64,000 nt of DNA from Linanthus parryae (GCA_023055425.1 JALGPY010000008.1:7698501-7762500), one strand, 5' to 3'; shown: positions 40,025 through 53,070, counted from the first letter of the stretch. Notes: generated from the letters alone by a model not told the origin. A program made the numbers and translations.

Positions 40025-43000
40025 ATGGGCAAGTACATGAAAAAGTCCAAAGCATCAGGCGAAGTAACCCTCATGGAGGTCTCTCAGCCTTCTCTCGGCG
40101 TCCGTACCCGAGCAAAGACCCTAGCTTTGCAGAAAACGGCGCCGTCGCCGGAGGGGGCTTCCTATCTCCAGCTCAGGAGTCGCCGGCTTAAAAAGCCCCC
40201 AATTTGTGTCACCAACGAGTCCAAGAGACAGAAGCAAGGTCCCAAAGGGGGTTCTTTTCGAAACCCTAACCCTAATTTTAGAAATAGCCCTAACCCTAAA
40301 TTGAGCGCGGCGGTTTCGGATTCGGCGTCAATTGGGGCTTCTATTGGGTCTAGTTCAGTTGATCCTCTGAAGAGAGATGGAGAGAAGAAGAAGAGTGTTG
40401 TTGATTTGGGTGATGATGTTGAAGCTTCATTTGGTGAAAATCTGGTGGAATTTGAAGGCAGAGAGAGGTTAGTTAACCCTTTGTTTCTTGGTTCTTTTGA
40501 TTTGATGATTCAAGCTCTCACCTTTTTGCTAGCATCTTTCCCTTTTGTTACCCCTGTCAAAGGGTTGTGAAAATTTGCATTTTGGTGAGATTTGGGTGTG
40601 AAAAAGATGGGACTTTTGTTACCCATCTTCTTAAAATTTATGGGTTCTTGTTTAGATGGATTCTTCATATGTTCTGTGTTGAGTAAGCATAGTGTGTTTT
40701 TCTTTTATCTTCATTCACATTTTGATGCTTCATTCATCTCTTTTTCTATATCAGATTTGAATCCATAAAACATAAAATTGCTGAGTTGAGTAAGCATGGT
40801 GTGTTTTTTCTTTTATCTTCATTCACATTTTGATGCTTCATTCATCTCTTTTTCTATATCTGGGTGCTGAGAAAATGAAGAAAGATGACTGTTTTGAAAA
40901 TAGTTTTGGAGGGTCAGAGCAAGTTGTAGGATGCTTTGTTCTTTTGTTTCTGTTTCATGTGTGCAATTGGGGACCCCCCTATGAATTATTTCTCCTGAGG
41001 AAATGAAGCTATGAGCCATTATTGTTTACCGTATTCTACTTGTGGCTAACCGATGGGCAATTCTTTCTACTGTGGTTTTTATCATTCATCTGTATTTTTC
41101 TAGGCTGTGTCCCTTTCAGAAAAATTTGAAAACATGGTTTGGGAAACACTTCCCTTCTTGTGAGAAGATTCTAGCTAGGCAAATTGATACCCCTGTTGGA
41201 GTTTTTTAGTTGTCTGTTAACTGTAGTTGATAAGGTTGTCTCAGCATTCATGAAGCTCTAATCATTTACGACATGATAAGTGTGCCATTTTTCTTGTTTG
41301 CCTTGAAGTGGTAGGAATTTGTATTATTGATTTGTAGTAGGGACTGCTTTATGTTTGGGCTTCCTCTCGTGACATTCTTGTAAATTTTTGCTACTTCCCC
41401 TGGTCTCTCCAAATCAGTAATCGTGTCTTGGTGATTAGTATCCATTTGCATGATTTTGGCTCACTAAACCATTCGGCCATCGAAAGCTGTCTTTGGTACT
41501 CTCATTCTTGAATGTTGTGTTCTTCAATCACTCGTTCTACGTTTCTAAAGTGTAAATTACAGAAACTTCAAGTTCTACGAAGAGCTAGAATGTAAAATCT
41601 TGCATAGAATGGTGCCGAAGAGCTAATTGCACACTTAGATTTGATTCCCCCACACATCTAGTCTATAATCTCACGAGTCTCGTAAGGGGCTCCTAAATAA
41701 TGGATGATTTCTTTTAGTATTCATCTTTTCTGGTACTTATTGTAGACCCTCCATCTCCTATCTCGTCTTGTTATTCATCCTCAACTCATCATCTCCTATC
41801 GACCACTATTTGTCTTTGCTTTGCAACTCATTCCTTATTCCTTGTACCTGTTGTGAATCTCGTGTCTTTTAGTTGGCTGTTGTGTAATACAGTAAATTTA
41901 TGTGTGTGCTTTTCCATGGCGTTGTTTTCCTTATAAAGAAGAGGATCTTAGGGTTGTCTATGCTATTAGCCTATTACCCTGTTGTGAAGCTGTTCATGAA
42001 CCTTTTTTAGCATGCATCGTTATCATTTTATAAACTTCCTGTGCAAAGGGGAAACATTTGTATGGTCTGAGGCTCTGAGCTCTTGAATCCAGTTCTGTTG
42101 AGAATATTGATTGTCCTGGAGTAACTGCTCTTGAGCTACAAATTAGTCTATTTTCTGAAAATCGTATATGCTTCAATTTCATGGTTGATTTATTCCCTAT
42201 TCTTCGCCCTACTATATGAAATTACTAATTATCAGAAAACCTATGTTAAGATGTTAGTTTAATCCATCAAAGTTCCTATTCTTTTGTGTATGTATTTTGC
42301 CGAGTATCTATGCTAAAATATTAGGAATGGAGAGGGGTCTTTCTTTGTTTCCAAAAGCATGATTTGAGGTGAGAATAAATACTACTAAAAATATTATAAT
42401 TGAAGAGGATGCATTTCTTGTTTCCTTGAGATGCATTGTAGTATTGATTAGTCGGCTGTCAGCATTATCATCACTTCATCAGAGCATTGAAATGGGATAC
42501 TATAAATACCGTACAATCAACAGTCCTCTGATGCAGTTATCTTTGGGGTAAAATACACTCTCACCCCTCTCAAGTTCTACACAAAGTCACTTTCACCTAT
42601 TCCAGTTTTGGAAATGATACTTGCAGCCCTTCATTGGGCCAAACTTACGGACACTTGCACCTCCTGATTGTGTCATTCCATACTCTTAAGTGAACGATTT
42701 TGTCTCAGAAACTACTATCAGTGACGGACTTCTGTCCCCATACTAACGGTGTCACAATTAGGGAGTGTAGGTGTCCTGAAATTTGCACATTGAAAGGGTG
42801 AAAGTGTCCTTTACCAAACTGGAAGTGTGTGAAAGTGTCTTTTTCCCGCAACTTTGTCCTTTCAGAAAGCAGAAACCTGATTCTGCCAGTGGCTATGGTT
42901 TGAAAGAGTCCGTTGGAACAACAATGTTTGCATGAAGTCTTAAACTTTCATGTCATGATTGACATCTTTTGCATCCAAGAATCCTAACTTATCTAAAGGG

Positions 43001-43646
43001 AAGAGAGATGCCAAGGGTTGAACCTGGGCTTTAAGTGTCCTCCTTACCACATTACTAGCCACTTGTTGGGTTCTTACTTATAGTAGTAGTACTATGTAGG
43101 AGTAGTTCCTAATGTGTTTCTGCATCTCCATTGCATTGCTACTTTCTCATTTGGTCTTTAAATGTAATTGAACCTTATTAATGTGTGACAGGAGCACCAG
43201 AGAAAGCACACCTTGCAGTTTCATAAGAGATCCGGCGGAGTCCATCCACACACCTGGTTCTGCTACCAAACCCTCTTTTTCAGCTGAGGCCAACAGGAGA
43301 ACACTAAACATCGGTCAGAGGCAGATCCCATCTACAAATGAAGAAGTGGAGGAGTTCTTCATTGGCGCTGAAGAGCAACAACTGAGGCAATTTGTTGAGA
43401 AGTACTACTACTACTTTCTCTATCCTCTCTTTATATGTTGTGCTTTTGCCATTCCCTTCAGTATTATTCAATGAAAATGAAAGTTATATATAATAAAAAA
43501 TCTTCTTCTAAAGCATATATGATGAACTAGTACTTTGCCATTCCCTTGAACTTAACTTCTCTGATGTGAACTGTTGCAGATACAACTATGATCCGGTGAA
43601 AGACGAGCCCTTGCCTGGACGCTACGAGTGGGTGAAGCTGGACTGA
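40025..43646 (+). CDS. KRP: Cyclin-dependent kinase inhibitor, KRP/ICK family (3 exons)
   Basis: Exons 40025-40467, 43192-43401 and 43580-43646 join with matching phases (GT donors GTTAGT and GTACTA; AG acceptors GACAG and TTGCAG) into 239 codons. KRPs bind CDKA-cyclin D complexes in the nucleus and slow cell-cycle entry. Seen: the N-terminal MGKYMKKSK motif (1-9), [11 protein letters not shown] (25-35), YLQLRSRRL (47-55), the exon-2 start [14 protein letters not shown] (148-161), and the C-terminal inhibitory domain (about 194-239) with [13 protein letters not shown] and [11 protein letters not shown], which contacts the CDK and cyclin. The motif set points to the KRP3/KRP4/KRP5 group. Basic residues near 66-73 (SKRQKQGP) may be a nuclear signal. 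Intron 1 is 2.7 kb and carries a tandem duplication and a Mutator-like MITE. An open frame that continues past 40467 to 40570 is intron. Confidence 0.95.
40678..40861 (+). repeat. Tandem duplication in KRP intron 1, period 107 bp
   Basis: GTTGAGTAAGCATAGTGTG through TCTCTTTTTCTATATC occurs twice (from 40678 and from 40785) with few changes; the second unit lacks the final part of the first. Confidence 0.9.
42546..42847. mobile_element. Small Mutator-like MITE in KRP intron 1
   Basis: 302 bp; ends GGGTAAAATACACTCTCACC and, in reverse, GGGAAAAAGACACTTTCACA, the same family as 39039-39811. The 9-base flanks TTATCTTTG and GCAACTTTG match at six positions, suggesting an old duplication. Fragments of the same family are at 25077-25173 and 27825-28020. 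Confidence 0.7.
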
Positions 43647-44652
43647 TTGACTTGATGATGCTCCATCATCAACTGATTTGCAGGAAAATAACCGGTGAAG
43701 TTGTAGCTTGGTGTAGTTAAAAGTACCATTTAGCTTTCTCATGGGTGATGGTGGTATTTTATATTTCCCATCCCTGTTTAATTTTACTTGTAAAGAGAAG
43801 ATGTAGGGCTGTTAAAAGTGTCTTTAAGAGTGAATGTAGTAGCCTAATGATCTGTAAAAATAGGTAAGCTTGTGACTAACCTAGCTAACCAAATTACAGC
43901 AAGATCCTTTGCCTAACAGATCATTGTAGTAAGACTTGATGATAGCGAGGAGGAAATCTGGGTTTTAGGATAATGAATGGTGTTCATGACTGGACTTGGT
44001 TTGTGTCTTAGATGGTGGTACTCATATGGTAGGGCCATTACCTAGTTGGAATAAAAAATTCCCAATTTCCCCCTCCACTTTATGCTCTTTGTCCTCTTCC
44101 ATTTTATCTTTGACTTCTTATATTTGTCCTTCAAGGCCTTGTTGTTCATATGTAGATCCATTAGTTTATTGCAGCTTGTGACTAAGTAAGATGGTGAAAA
44201 TGCTCTGATGATAGGGTTTTGCTGTGCTGGTGACTGGTGAGAACAATCTTGCCTACCTCATTTACCTTGTCTGTTTCTGCACTTCTTTATTAGACTATCT
44301 CTGTGCATACATAATAGAATATCCCTGATCATGAAAATGATACTTGCTTGATGTTTCACTAATTTCTTGATTTGCATTGTGGTATGGTGAGCATATCATG
44401 CTCTGGAATTTCTATATACTAAAGCAGCTCCCCCTTTTACTGTTCATAGGGAATTCTATGGCCAAATGTCAGTCGTTAGGTCATCTCAAGATCAATAGTG
44501 GAAAAAAATTGATACTGGGCTCTGCCCGCAGGTCATGTCCTAGTGTTATAACTAATTGGTATCTACAGGATGAAGTTGTGGTCACATTTTCTTGCTGAAA
44601 TGTGAAGAAATAAAATTGTTGTGCCGGGGATCGAGCTTGGGCCACCCTGATG
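43647..44652. other. KRP 3' flank and intergenic sequence; possible Helitron 5' end at 44411
   Basis: 43647-43860 is a likely 3' UTR. At 44411 TCTATATACTAAAGCAGCTC...CCTTTTACTGTTCAT resembles a Helitron 5' terminus and matches 48219 (TCTATATACTAACCAAGCTC...CCTTTTACTGTTC). No 3' hairpin with CTRR was found. Confidence 0.35.
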
Positions 44653-45080
44653 TAGAGTTGTCATTCAGGCGGGTTAACCGGTGAACCGGCCCAGTTTTTA
44701 ACTGAAGCCACATAACGGAGTCCAAGCTTGATCCCAAACCGACCGAACCCGGACCGTAACCGTATATTACTAGGCTAGGGCTGGCAGAGCCTCCATTGAT
44801 CCGAGCCTGAGCCCGGTCGTGCCCGAAATGAGCCCGGTCGGTTAATCGATCCGAAACCGAGGCTGTCGGCCAAATTTCCCACTAACCCGACTGGTCAACC
44901 GAGCCCGAAGCGGCATACCGGTTAGTCAGTTACGGTTACACGGGTCCGGGCCGGTTAGAGGTTCTGAGCAAATAGTCTGGTTAACCGTAATCGAAGCGCC
45001 TCAACCCGAGCCACCGAAACCGGTCGGTTCAAGCAAAACCTGGCCAGGCTTGGTCTCGGTTAACCGAAAGTGCAGCTCTA
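44653..45080. mobile_element. hAT-like element rich in GGTTAACCGG motifs
   Basis: 428 bp; ends TAGAGTTGTCATTCAGG and, in reverse, TAGAGCTGCACTTTCGG. The interior is filled with GGTTAACCG, ACCGGTTAG and GAGCCCG(G) variants in both orientations. The flanks do not give a convincing 8-bp duplication. The left end resembles that of 2008-2397 (GTCAATTCAGG). Confidence 0.6.
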
Positions 45081-47584
45081 CCCGGTGACAGACAGGAATT
45101 CTTAACGACTTTGATCTCCTCGCATCACATTGATTGATCTGTCTTATTATGCTCTTTTATATTTGCGTCTTTCTCTTTCCAGTGGGTCTAGTATCTCTGT
45201 ATATCTTCCATCTCTCTACTACCGTATCTTAGGAATTTGCGAAAATGGATAAGCTAGGTTAAAAGTTGCAGAGTGCAGTTCTCCAGTTGTGGCAAGTTCT
45301 AAGATTTACTGGACAGCTCTTCATGGTAAAGATTGATTGAGTGTGATTGGAACTAGTAAATGTGGAGATACCCAAGAATGGGGAGACAAGGAGTTAAAGA
45401 AGGTGTTTGAAATGAAGCAATCGAATGGTGTTGATTTTTGTGATGTCTGCCCTAGGGTTTTGTGGCTGTTGGATGAAATTTAGGTGCACTGACATCTTCC
45501 TTCTCTTTCTTCACATTCTCTAGCATGGGAAAAGGATGTGTGACTCCAAACTTTTCCTATGGACCTCATTGATCATCTTTTTCTCAAAGATTCCTAATTT
45601 TTAGCATTAATCCAACCAATTGAGAGTGACAGAGTTCATAGATGTTAACCGCATCACGTAGCATGATGTCTGTGTGGTGGGCGTGTCAATTAGATTCAGA
45701 AATTAGTGGACTCCATCTATTGATGCACATTTGTAAATTTTAGTAATTTGTGTGTTTCACCACATAGACATGACATCATGGTCGGGATAGCCTCGAAGAA
45801 TACTCTGTCATTGGATTTTGTTTTCAGCCTTACCAATCCGAGGTTTATTGCAAGAATTTCATGTGCTACTATATGCCTCGACTTTCACACTATTCTCTTC
45901 ATATGCCTTGTGAATTCGTTTTTCTTTTAGTTTGGTGGTACTCCCATACACAGATAAAGTGACATTTTGGACACCTCAAAAGAAAATGTGACATTTTTGG
46001 AATTCTTGTGTGAATGAAATAAAGGATATTTTTGGTACGCTGTGTGTTATATGATAGCATAGGATATTATGTCGAATTTGTTCGTGAAACGTAGAAAAGT
46101 TTGCTTGTTACTTCTACTTCTTCGTAAACTGACTTCAATAAAGAGATAGAAGAACAAGTGTTTATGTTCCCGTTCGGAACTTTTCTTACTTGTATTTCAA
46201 CACAGATCAGAATAGATAACTTGTGCTCATGACATGGGTTCTACGCCTAAGAAGACAACTTTTGCGAACAGCAACTTCGTCATCATAGTGAAAATTTATG
46301 GGTTATTAATACTATTGGGCTATTTGGCCCGCCTCAAAATGATCCATTGACTGAAGAGCCCAATCAGGCTTGTTTAGAAAATCAACACAACTTGATTAAA
46401 GACTTATCTAAGATATTATTGATTGGCAGCCACTGCATGAGGTCACCGGTTCAAACCTGGTTGAAAAGATTCTCAAAGAAAAAATATATTATTATTGCCA
46501 TTCTTTACTATAATTTTCAGTTGTACCTTCTCGGCGGCAGCACCGATCGGAGAAACACTGTCGTCGCTGCTCTTCCGGCAATGAAATTGACAATCACATC
46601 TTGATTAAAGAGTTAGCTCATATATTATTGATTAAGAGAAATGTGTCATATGCTACATAAATTCACGAATTACTCCTTTTTTTTTTACTCATTTCGACAC
46701 AGGATGATTACATATATCAAATGACTTTAGGCCATCTCTAATTGAACGAATGTCTTTCTCAGTAACCTACCAGTTTTCTCCTTACTCTACATTTATCCCT
46801 CAACTACGTTGTCATATCTACGGAAAACTACGACGACCCATTAAATCAAGTGTCAACAATTTTCCGCCATTAATCAATAAGTAGGGTAATATTAAGAAAA
46901 ACAATAGCTAAATAAATTAATAACGTAATAACATAAAATCAATGAAAAAAAATTAAATGGCAATAATTCCAATGAGATATTGGTCAAAAAATAATTAGCA
47001 TAATGATAATAATAATAATAAACACAAAAATATCGCTACAATTTATGATCATTGAAAATTTCTAACGTTGCATCAATATCTTTCACTTGTTCATAAAAAG
47101 ATTAACATTCACTTGGAAGGGAAAGCCAATCCCCCTTTCATCTCTCTGTCTTTGGTTGAAAATGTTCTTATAAAAAATGCAAATTAACATGAGATATGTG
47201 TCAAAAGTTTTTATATTATGGCTGACATGTTAATCGTGCCTTTGTAAAGAACACTAATTTGTATTCTTTTAAAGGCTCATCCGATGAGACAAATAACGTA
47301 CTTCAAAATATACGTTCTTCCTTCTCAATCCTACTTGCTAGCATGGACGGATCCACCATAAGACTTTCTACATATTACATACACAACCGATATTGCAATG
47401 TTGGGCATGATGGGAAAGTTCGACTTTCATAAGCGGTTAGGCTAAAAAATAATTCAGTTTATTTCTTTAGATTATTTAAACATATGACTTATTACTCTAG
47501 TTCGTGTCGAGCTGGTCACTAACGGGACTTAATTGGGTCGGAGTTTAGAGGGACAAACGAAATACCAATTTGCTCCAAAAATAA
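45081..47584. other. Intergenic, no gene recognised
   Basis: AT-rich. A ~40-base phrase (CTTGATTAAAGACTTATCTA... / CTTGATTAAAGAGTTAGCTC..., ending ATATTATTGATT) occurs at about 46390 and 46598, flanking a stretch with a tRNA-like B box (CCGGTTCAAACCTGG, about 46445). Several short frames have no support. Confidence 0.35.
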
Positions 47585-48186
47585 GAGCATCTCCAACAAC
47601 AAAACTGTCTTTGGACTAAATTTGTACCTGCCCTAAACTTTACACCAGCACTTTTTGAGTTGTTGCTCCAGCAGATGGCCTAAATATAGGCCACCAGCAT
47701 TATTTTATTATTTCATAATTTTCATTATTAAACAATTATGTTACTATATCTGTTTAATAACAAATTAACTTGTTCTAAAAAAAACAAATTAACTTTTTTG
47801 CAAAAAAAATGAATTAATTAATTTGTTGATGTGATTTAATTTATTATTTTTAGTTACTATTATTTTATTTATTTATTTATTTATTTTCACTTTTATTGTT
47901 GATAATATTAATAGATTTTGTAAACTTATCATTTGCACAGTGAATATGAACGTTGGAGGAGCAAAGGAGCTGCATGAGAGTTGGAGGAGGGAGGATGATT
48001 AAATATGCTTTTTTTATTTGTTTTCCACCAGCTGCAATGTTCCTAGGTTTTCTCCAGTTTTGCCCTTATTTTACACCTGGTGTAAATTTAGACCAGGTTT
48101 TACACCAGCTGTTGGAGCTGGATTTTGGCCAAATCTGGCCTATATTTGTGCCAAAGAGTGTTTTACACCATCTCTTGGAGATGCTC
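47585..48186. mobile_element. Tourist-like MITE (PIF/Harbinger)
   Basis: 602 bp with terminal inverted repeats GAGCATCTCCAA, flanked by TAA on both sides (47582-47584 and 48187-48189), the Harbinger target duplication. Subterminal parts repeat TTTACACCAG/CTGGTGTAAA. No transposase. Confidence 0.8.
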
Positions 48187-48439
48187 TAAGGCCAACACTT
48201 GAGCTTATGCCTACAATATCTATATACTAACCAAGCTCAGCCTTTTACTGTTCCTTGAAGTGTTGTTGGCCCTCTCTTGGCCGTTGGATTTTGAGGAGAT
48301 CGACTACTAAAAGTTGAAGACAGGCTAGAGGCAAAGGGGGAGGTTGGTTGGTTGGTAAATAGTCCCACATGGACGGGCATTTAGCAAGTTGTATAATATA
48401 CTAAGATGGCACAATTACAAACGAAGCAACGGAAAGCCT

Positions 48440-49194
48440 CTTCAAGCCGTGGTCGGATCGGTGGGATCCGTGTCATTTGCTCTCACATAGCTCTCTGTCG
48501 TTTGGCAATCATGTGCGTCGGTTGTTTGACTCTATGTTATAGCTGAGATTGAGGAGGTCGGACCCATTACTTATGTCCACCATTTCTTCGATAAGGTCAC
48601 CAATCTCTGTGAAATCTGATATGGGGTTTCCTTGTAGCTTCAAGTTTATTTCTCAACCAGTCATTTTGCATCCCCTTCTAAATGCAATCAGGCTATGCCT
48701 TGCTCGGCGGCGAAATAGAGGAGGTTGGCCGTTGCCCCGACCTCTGCTTCTTTGGCGGATCCGTAGAACCCGACGATGGCGTCTTTTACTGCAATTAGCC
48801 CCCCTTCGGGTTTCTATAAGGACTGCACAAATCCTTCAAGTTTTTTAATCCACAAACCATCGAAGTTACCTTTGACTAAATCGGTATCAAGCGGTTTCCA
48901 TTTGGGGGAACTCCACTCTGCGCTTGACCAACAATGAGATTCTCAGAGTCTCTTATAGCATCTTCTTCAAGTCATGACACCACTTGTTCGATTATTACAC
49001 GTGGTTTTACTTCGCGGATATCTAATCCATAAGCTCCAAATTCCATAGAGAAACATGTCAGCGCACCTAAATTGTTGATTCTGTGATCTGTTAATCCCGG
49101 ATTGAAAAGCTCCGCCCACACTTCCTTTGCCTTGACACAGTTCATGAACACATTCGTGAAGATTTTCCCCTCTACTCCCACATGAAGCACATTT
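48440..49194 (-). pseudogene. LINE remnant, RNase H side (split by copia copy B)
   Basis: On the minus strand, next to the copia element, come the end of a zf-RVT domain (VFMNCVKAKEVWAELF, about 49150-49105) and then RNase H pieces in several frames: PPKWKPLDTDLVKGNFDGLW (about 48910-48850), VKDAIVGFYGSAKEAEVGA, LEGDAKWLVEK-like and NPISDFTEIGDLIEEMVDI (about 48640-48580). Frameshifts and stops are frequent. The same domain order as 22965-24043. Confidence 0.75.
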
Positions 49195-50617
49195 TGTTTG
49201 AATAGATTCCCTAGAGGCAATCATAGATTTAGTATGAACATTGTTTTTGGGTAGAATATTCATTTATTATATATTGTGATATTTAATATAATGAAGTCCT
49301 TAGATAAAATGTGTTGTTTATCTAAAATATCCCTAGTCCACTATATTGATTAATAGGACGATCAAATACAGACTAGTATGTGGGTAGATTGATATGGAGA
49401 TATCAAGTCTAACACATGGGTATGCATTAGGAGTAATGGCATACTGGATTGACCCACAACGAAAAGGATACATTGGATTATGTCAAGTCACAATCGCTTT
49501 TCTTAGTGCTAATATAATTGCAATCCTCAGACTTGAAGTCACTAGATACTCTAGTTGTGGAATATTGCGCTTTGATGTGATCAAACGTTACACCGTAACT
49601 GGGTAATCATAAAGATGGCTATCGGGCGTGGTAGGAAGCAAGCTTAGAGATCGTAGTGATGTAGATAGGATTTGTCCCTCCCACATGCTGGGGGTAAATA
49701 TCCACGGCCACTCGAGGGATGAGGCTTATTGAATGTCTGGCCAGACTCAGATAAATCAATATGGAGATATTGATGTTATCTGATAGCATAAGCATATTCC
49801 CTGGATCGAGTAACTATGGATTGGATATACGAGTGTGACTATTTATGTCTCGTGTCCAATCCGGATATGGAGACAAAGGGATAGTGCAATATGACATATT
49901 GGGCACAAGAGGTTTGTCGGGATCACTGACTATTTCTATTGGTTGGGTGGCATGGATGTGTTGCTAGACACCGCTCCATGTTAGTAAGAGTTACTACCAA
50001 CTATATAGAAACCTATGGGGTCACACGTCAATAGAGTAGAGCTAGATTTGGGATTAATTAATATTGATTAATTAATAGAAGGATCATTGTGCAACACCTT
50101 GCAAACTTAGTAGGGCTAATTTGCAAGGAAGAGAATAGTTCTAGTTCATCCAGAATTAGGAAACTCTTTTATGGAAACAACAAGGAGTTGTTGGAGTATA
50201 TAAAGAGGCTTTAGCTTCCTTCCCACACTAATGTTATTAGACATAACAAAGAGAGTGGAAGAGAACAAAAGAGAGAGCAAGACAAAGCTAGGGCCGAAAC
50301 CCTAGCCCGTCCGCCCCTTCCCGTCGGCTCCAAGAGGAGGCCGAATCCTCCTCTTGCCTTGTTGCTTTGATCTTCTTCCCTCTTCCTCCGGGTTCAAGCT
50401 AGAACTTGTTTGAAGGAAGAATCTAGATCTCACCTCTAGACGTGGATCAACCGTAGAGACGAGGACATCATTCTTCGTGTGATCTCACAAATCAAAAGGT
50501 ACACAATACTATGTCTCTTATCATGTTATGATGTCTCCTCCTAACGATCCGTGGTGGGCATTGAAGTAGGAATTAAATTTTGTTATTCCGCTGCGTTACC
50601 TACTTCAAAACCCAACA
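49195..50617 (+). repeat. 5' LTR of copia copy B
   Basis: 1423 bp, beginning TGTTTGAATAGATTCCC (the usual TGTTGG with one change) and ending AAAACCCAACA directly before the primer-binding site. Confidence 0.92.
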
Positions 50618-50618
50618 G

Positions 50619-50632
50619 TGGTATCAGAGCCA
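50619..50632 (+). promoter_or_regulatory. Primer-binding site, copia copy B
   Basis: TGGTATCAGAGCCA, identical to copy A and complementary to initiator tRNA-Met. Confidence 0.85.
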
Positions 50633-52185
50633 CATGTCGTAGAGCATAACATGATGTATGTGTTACGATTTCAGTTTAAACACCGTTTTATTGTTTATTA
50701 CACGAAAACTGAAATTAATTGGCATAGTAGATGCAAAATTGAATTTGATTCAATTGAACAAGACCCAATTTAACATTGGATGTTAGAATTGGTGAATTTA
50801 ATCACATAAGATGTGTGTAATTGGGTTCTTGAAAATTAGGGTTCATGGGCACATGATTGAAAAGGGGTTTTCAATTATGGAAACAAATTTATGGAATTAA
50901 ATCCATATGGAAACAACCTTGCTTGGGAAACAAGGAAGAGGGAAGGAAGACTACGGCCGAAACCCTAGCCGTCCGCCCCCTCCCTTGCGCGCCCCTTGTT
51001 GGCTTGAACCCCTTGGACCGTTGTAACCCTAATTACCCAAATTCATTAAAATTAAACAAGCGCGTTAAAAGTTGGTTTTAACTGTATAATGTGCTTTATT
51101 GCATGGTGGATGGATATGGCCTAGGATTGTGGATGTTTATTATTGCTTTGTGGTTTGGTTTACGGCCTGCGAGCTGGTCAAATTAATGTAATAATTAATT
51201 AGGTTTTACGGCATGCGAGTCGTCTTTTTCTCCTCGACATGTGAGGCTTTTGTTATTTATTTTTTCTAGATGTTAGGCTAGAATTAGAAATATTTAGATG
51301 ATAGCCAAGAGCAAGGAGAAGAAGACCGGAGAACCAAAGGAGCCAAAAGACAAAGAAGACATCCCTAGGCGCGCATCTATGGTGGAGCACATGGAGATGA
51401 GCTCAGCACTTTAGGGCAATTAGATATTATCATTGGATTGATAATATCATTAGTCTAGGGGCCATATCCATGCCACATTTCTTTTATGTTTGTGGATGTT
51501 TATTATTCATGCCTTGTTATTTATTTTGTGTGTATGGCGATACTAGCGAAAACAATAACAAGATAATAATAAACAAGGTCGGTCTTTTATTATGGATTGC
51601 CCAATCCAAATAAGTAGACCATGTTGATGAGATCAACCAAACGAATTAAAAAAGGAAAAATCCCTCAATTAAATATTGTGTTTTACCTTCTTTTGCCAAA
51701 ACACCCTTCATGATCATGGTTTATTAAATTCGGGCTTGCCAAAGCAAGGCGATTTAATTTACCATGGTGTGTTGCGGACGACACAAGCTAGTAACGTGTG
51801 TATGTTGAAGCAAGAGGTTGGACGCAACTAGGCAAGAATCAATTGGATTGATGAGCCTAGAGGCATGAGAATTAGGGGTTATCCATGGGATAAAGAATAA
51901 AAGAGTTATTCACCTAATTGGACCAAGAGTTGCATATGATGCAATTGGAACGGTTCCTACCTAAATAACCTATTCATGGGTGACTTGCCAAAGCAAGCTC
52001 AAGAAGAAGTGAAAAAGGGATCTTGGACCCACTAGAAAATATAATGATATTTTCCGCATTGATGGTGAGGGCTATTAATCCGAGAAAAATAGTGGGAGGT
52101 ATATTTGATGATCTAACCATTATTAAATATAGTTAAATTGTTCAAAATACTAAAATTGCACATTTCTCGTTTTGTAGAATTCCAA

Positions 52186-53070
52186 ATAGCAAACAACAAC
52201 GTATCGACTTCATCCCTACGATCTGTCCTTGAGAAGGATAAACTGTCTGGAACAAATTTCCTTGACTGGTACAGAAACTTAAGGATTGTCCTTAAGCAAG
52301 AAAAGAAATTGTACGTCTTGGACACTCAAATTCCAGAACCACTACAAGACGAGTCTCTTCTAGCGGAAGTGAGGGCACGTCAGAAACATATTGATGATTC
52401 TAATGACGTGACTTGCCTCATGCTTTGTACCATGACTCCTGAGCTTCAGAAGCAGCATGAGAATATGGAATCCTATGATATGATCATACACTTGAAACAA
52501 TTGTTTCAGGAACAAGCTAGGCATGAGCGCTATGAGGTGTCTAAAGCATTATTCAAGAGTAGTCTTGCAGAGGGGAATCCAGTAGGGCCTCATGTACTCT
52601 GAATGATCGGGTACATAGAGAACCTTGAAAGACTGTGGTTCCCATTGGGCCAAGATTTGGCTACTGATCTTTTCTTGCAATCGTTGCCTGACAGTTATAA
52701 TCAGTTCATCATGAACTATAATATGAACGAGATCAGTAAGACTCTGCCTGACTTATTGAACATGCTAAAGACATCAGAACAGAGAGTCAACAAAGGCAAG
52801 GGCAAAGCCATAATGATGGTGCATAAGAAGAAGGGCAAGTCAGTTGCCTCTACTTCAAAAGGAAAGCGCAAGAAAGTTGCGAAATCCAAGGAAGCCCTAA
52901 AGCCTAGTGGAGGCGTGGCTAAAGGTGAGTGTCACTACTGCAGCCAGCCGGGTCACTGGAGGAGGAATTGACCTAAATATCTGGAGGATAAGAAGCTTGG
53001 AATAGTGATTCCACAACCACCAGGTATTTATGTTATAGACGTCAATCTTTCTATTTCTTCATCTTGGTAT
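52186..53070 (+). pseudogene. gag of copia copy B (broken)
   Basis: The gag start codon seen in copy A reads ATA here, so the frame only looks open from an unrelated upstream ATG at 52138. Stops occur at 52600 (CGA in copy A, TGA here) and at about 52969, where the last cysteine codon of the zinc knuckle (CHYCSQPGHWRRNC in copy A) has become TGA. The protein resembles the copy A Gag throughout. Confidence 0.85.

Noticed and set aside
40468..40570. Continuation of KRP exon 1 to a stop at 40570
   Set aside because: A GTTAGT donor at 40468 and the conserved RSTRESTPC continuation at 43192 show that this is intron.
46420..46480. Third tRNA-like SINE copy
   Set aside because: Only a B-box-like phrase (CCGGTTCAAACCTGG) is present; the A box, tail and duplication were not convincing.
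44411..48260. Full Helitrons starting at 44411 and 48219
   Set aside because: The 5' phrases match each other, but no hairpin plus CTRR 3' end was found, so no element was drawn.
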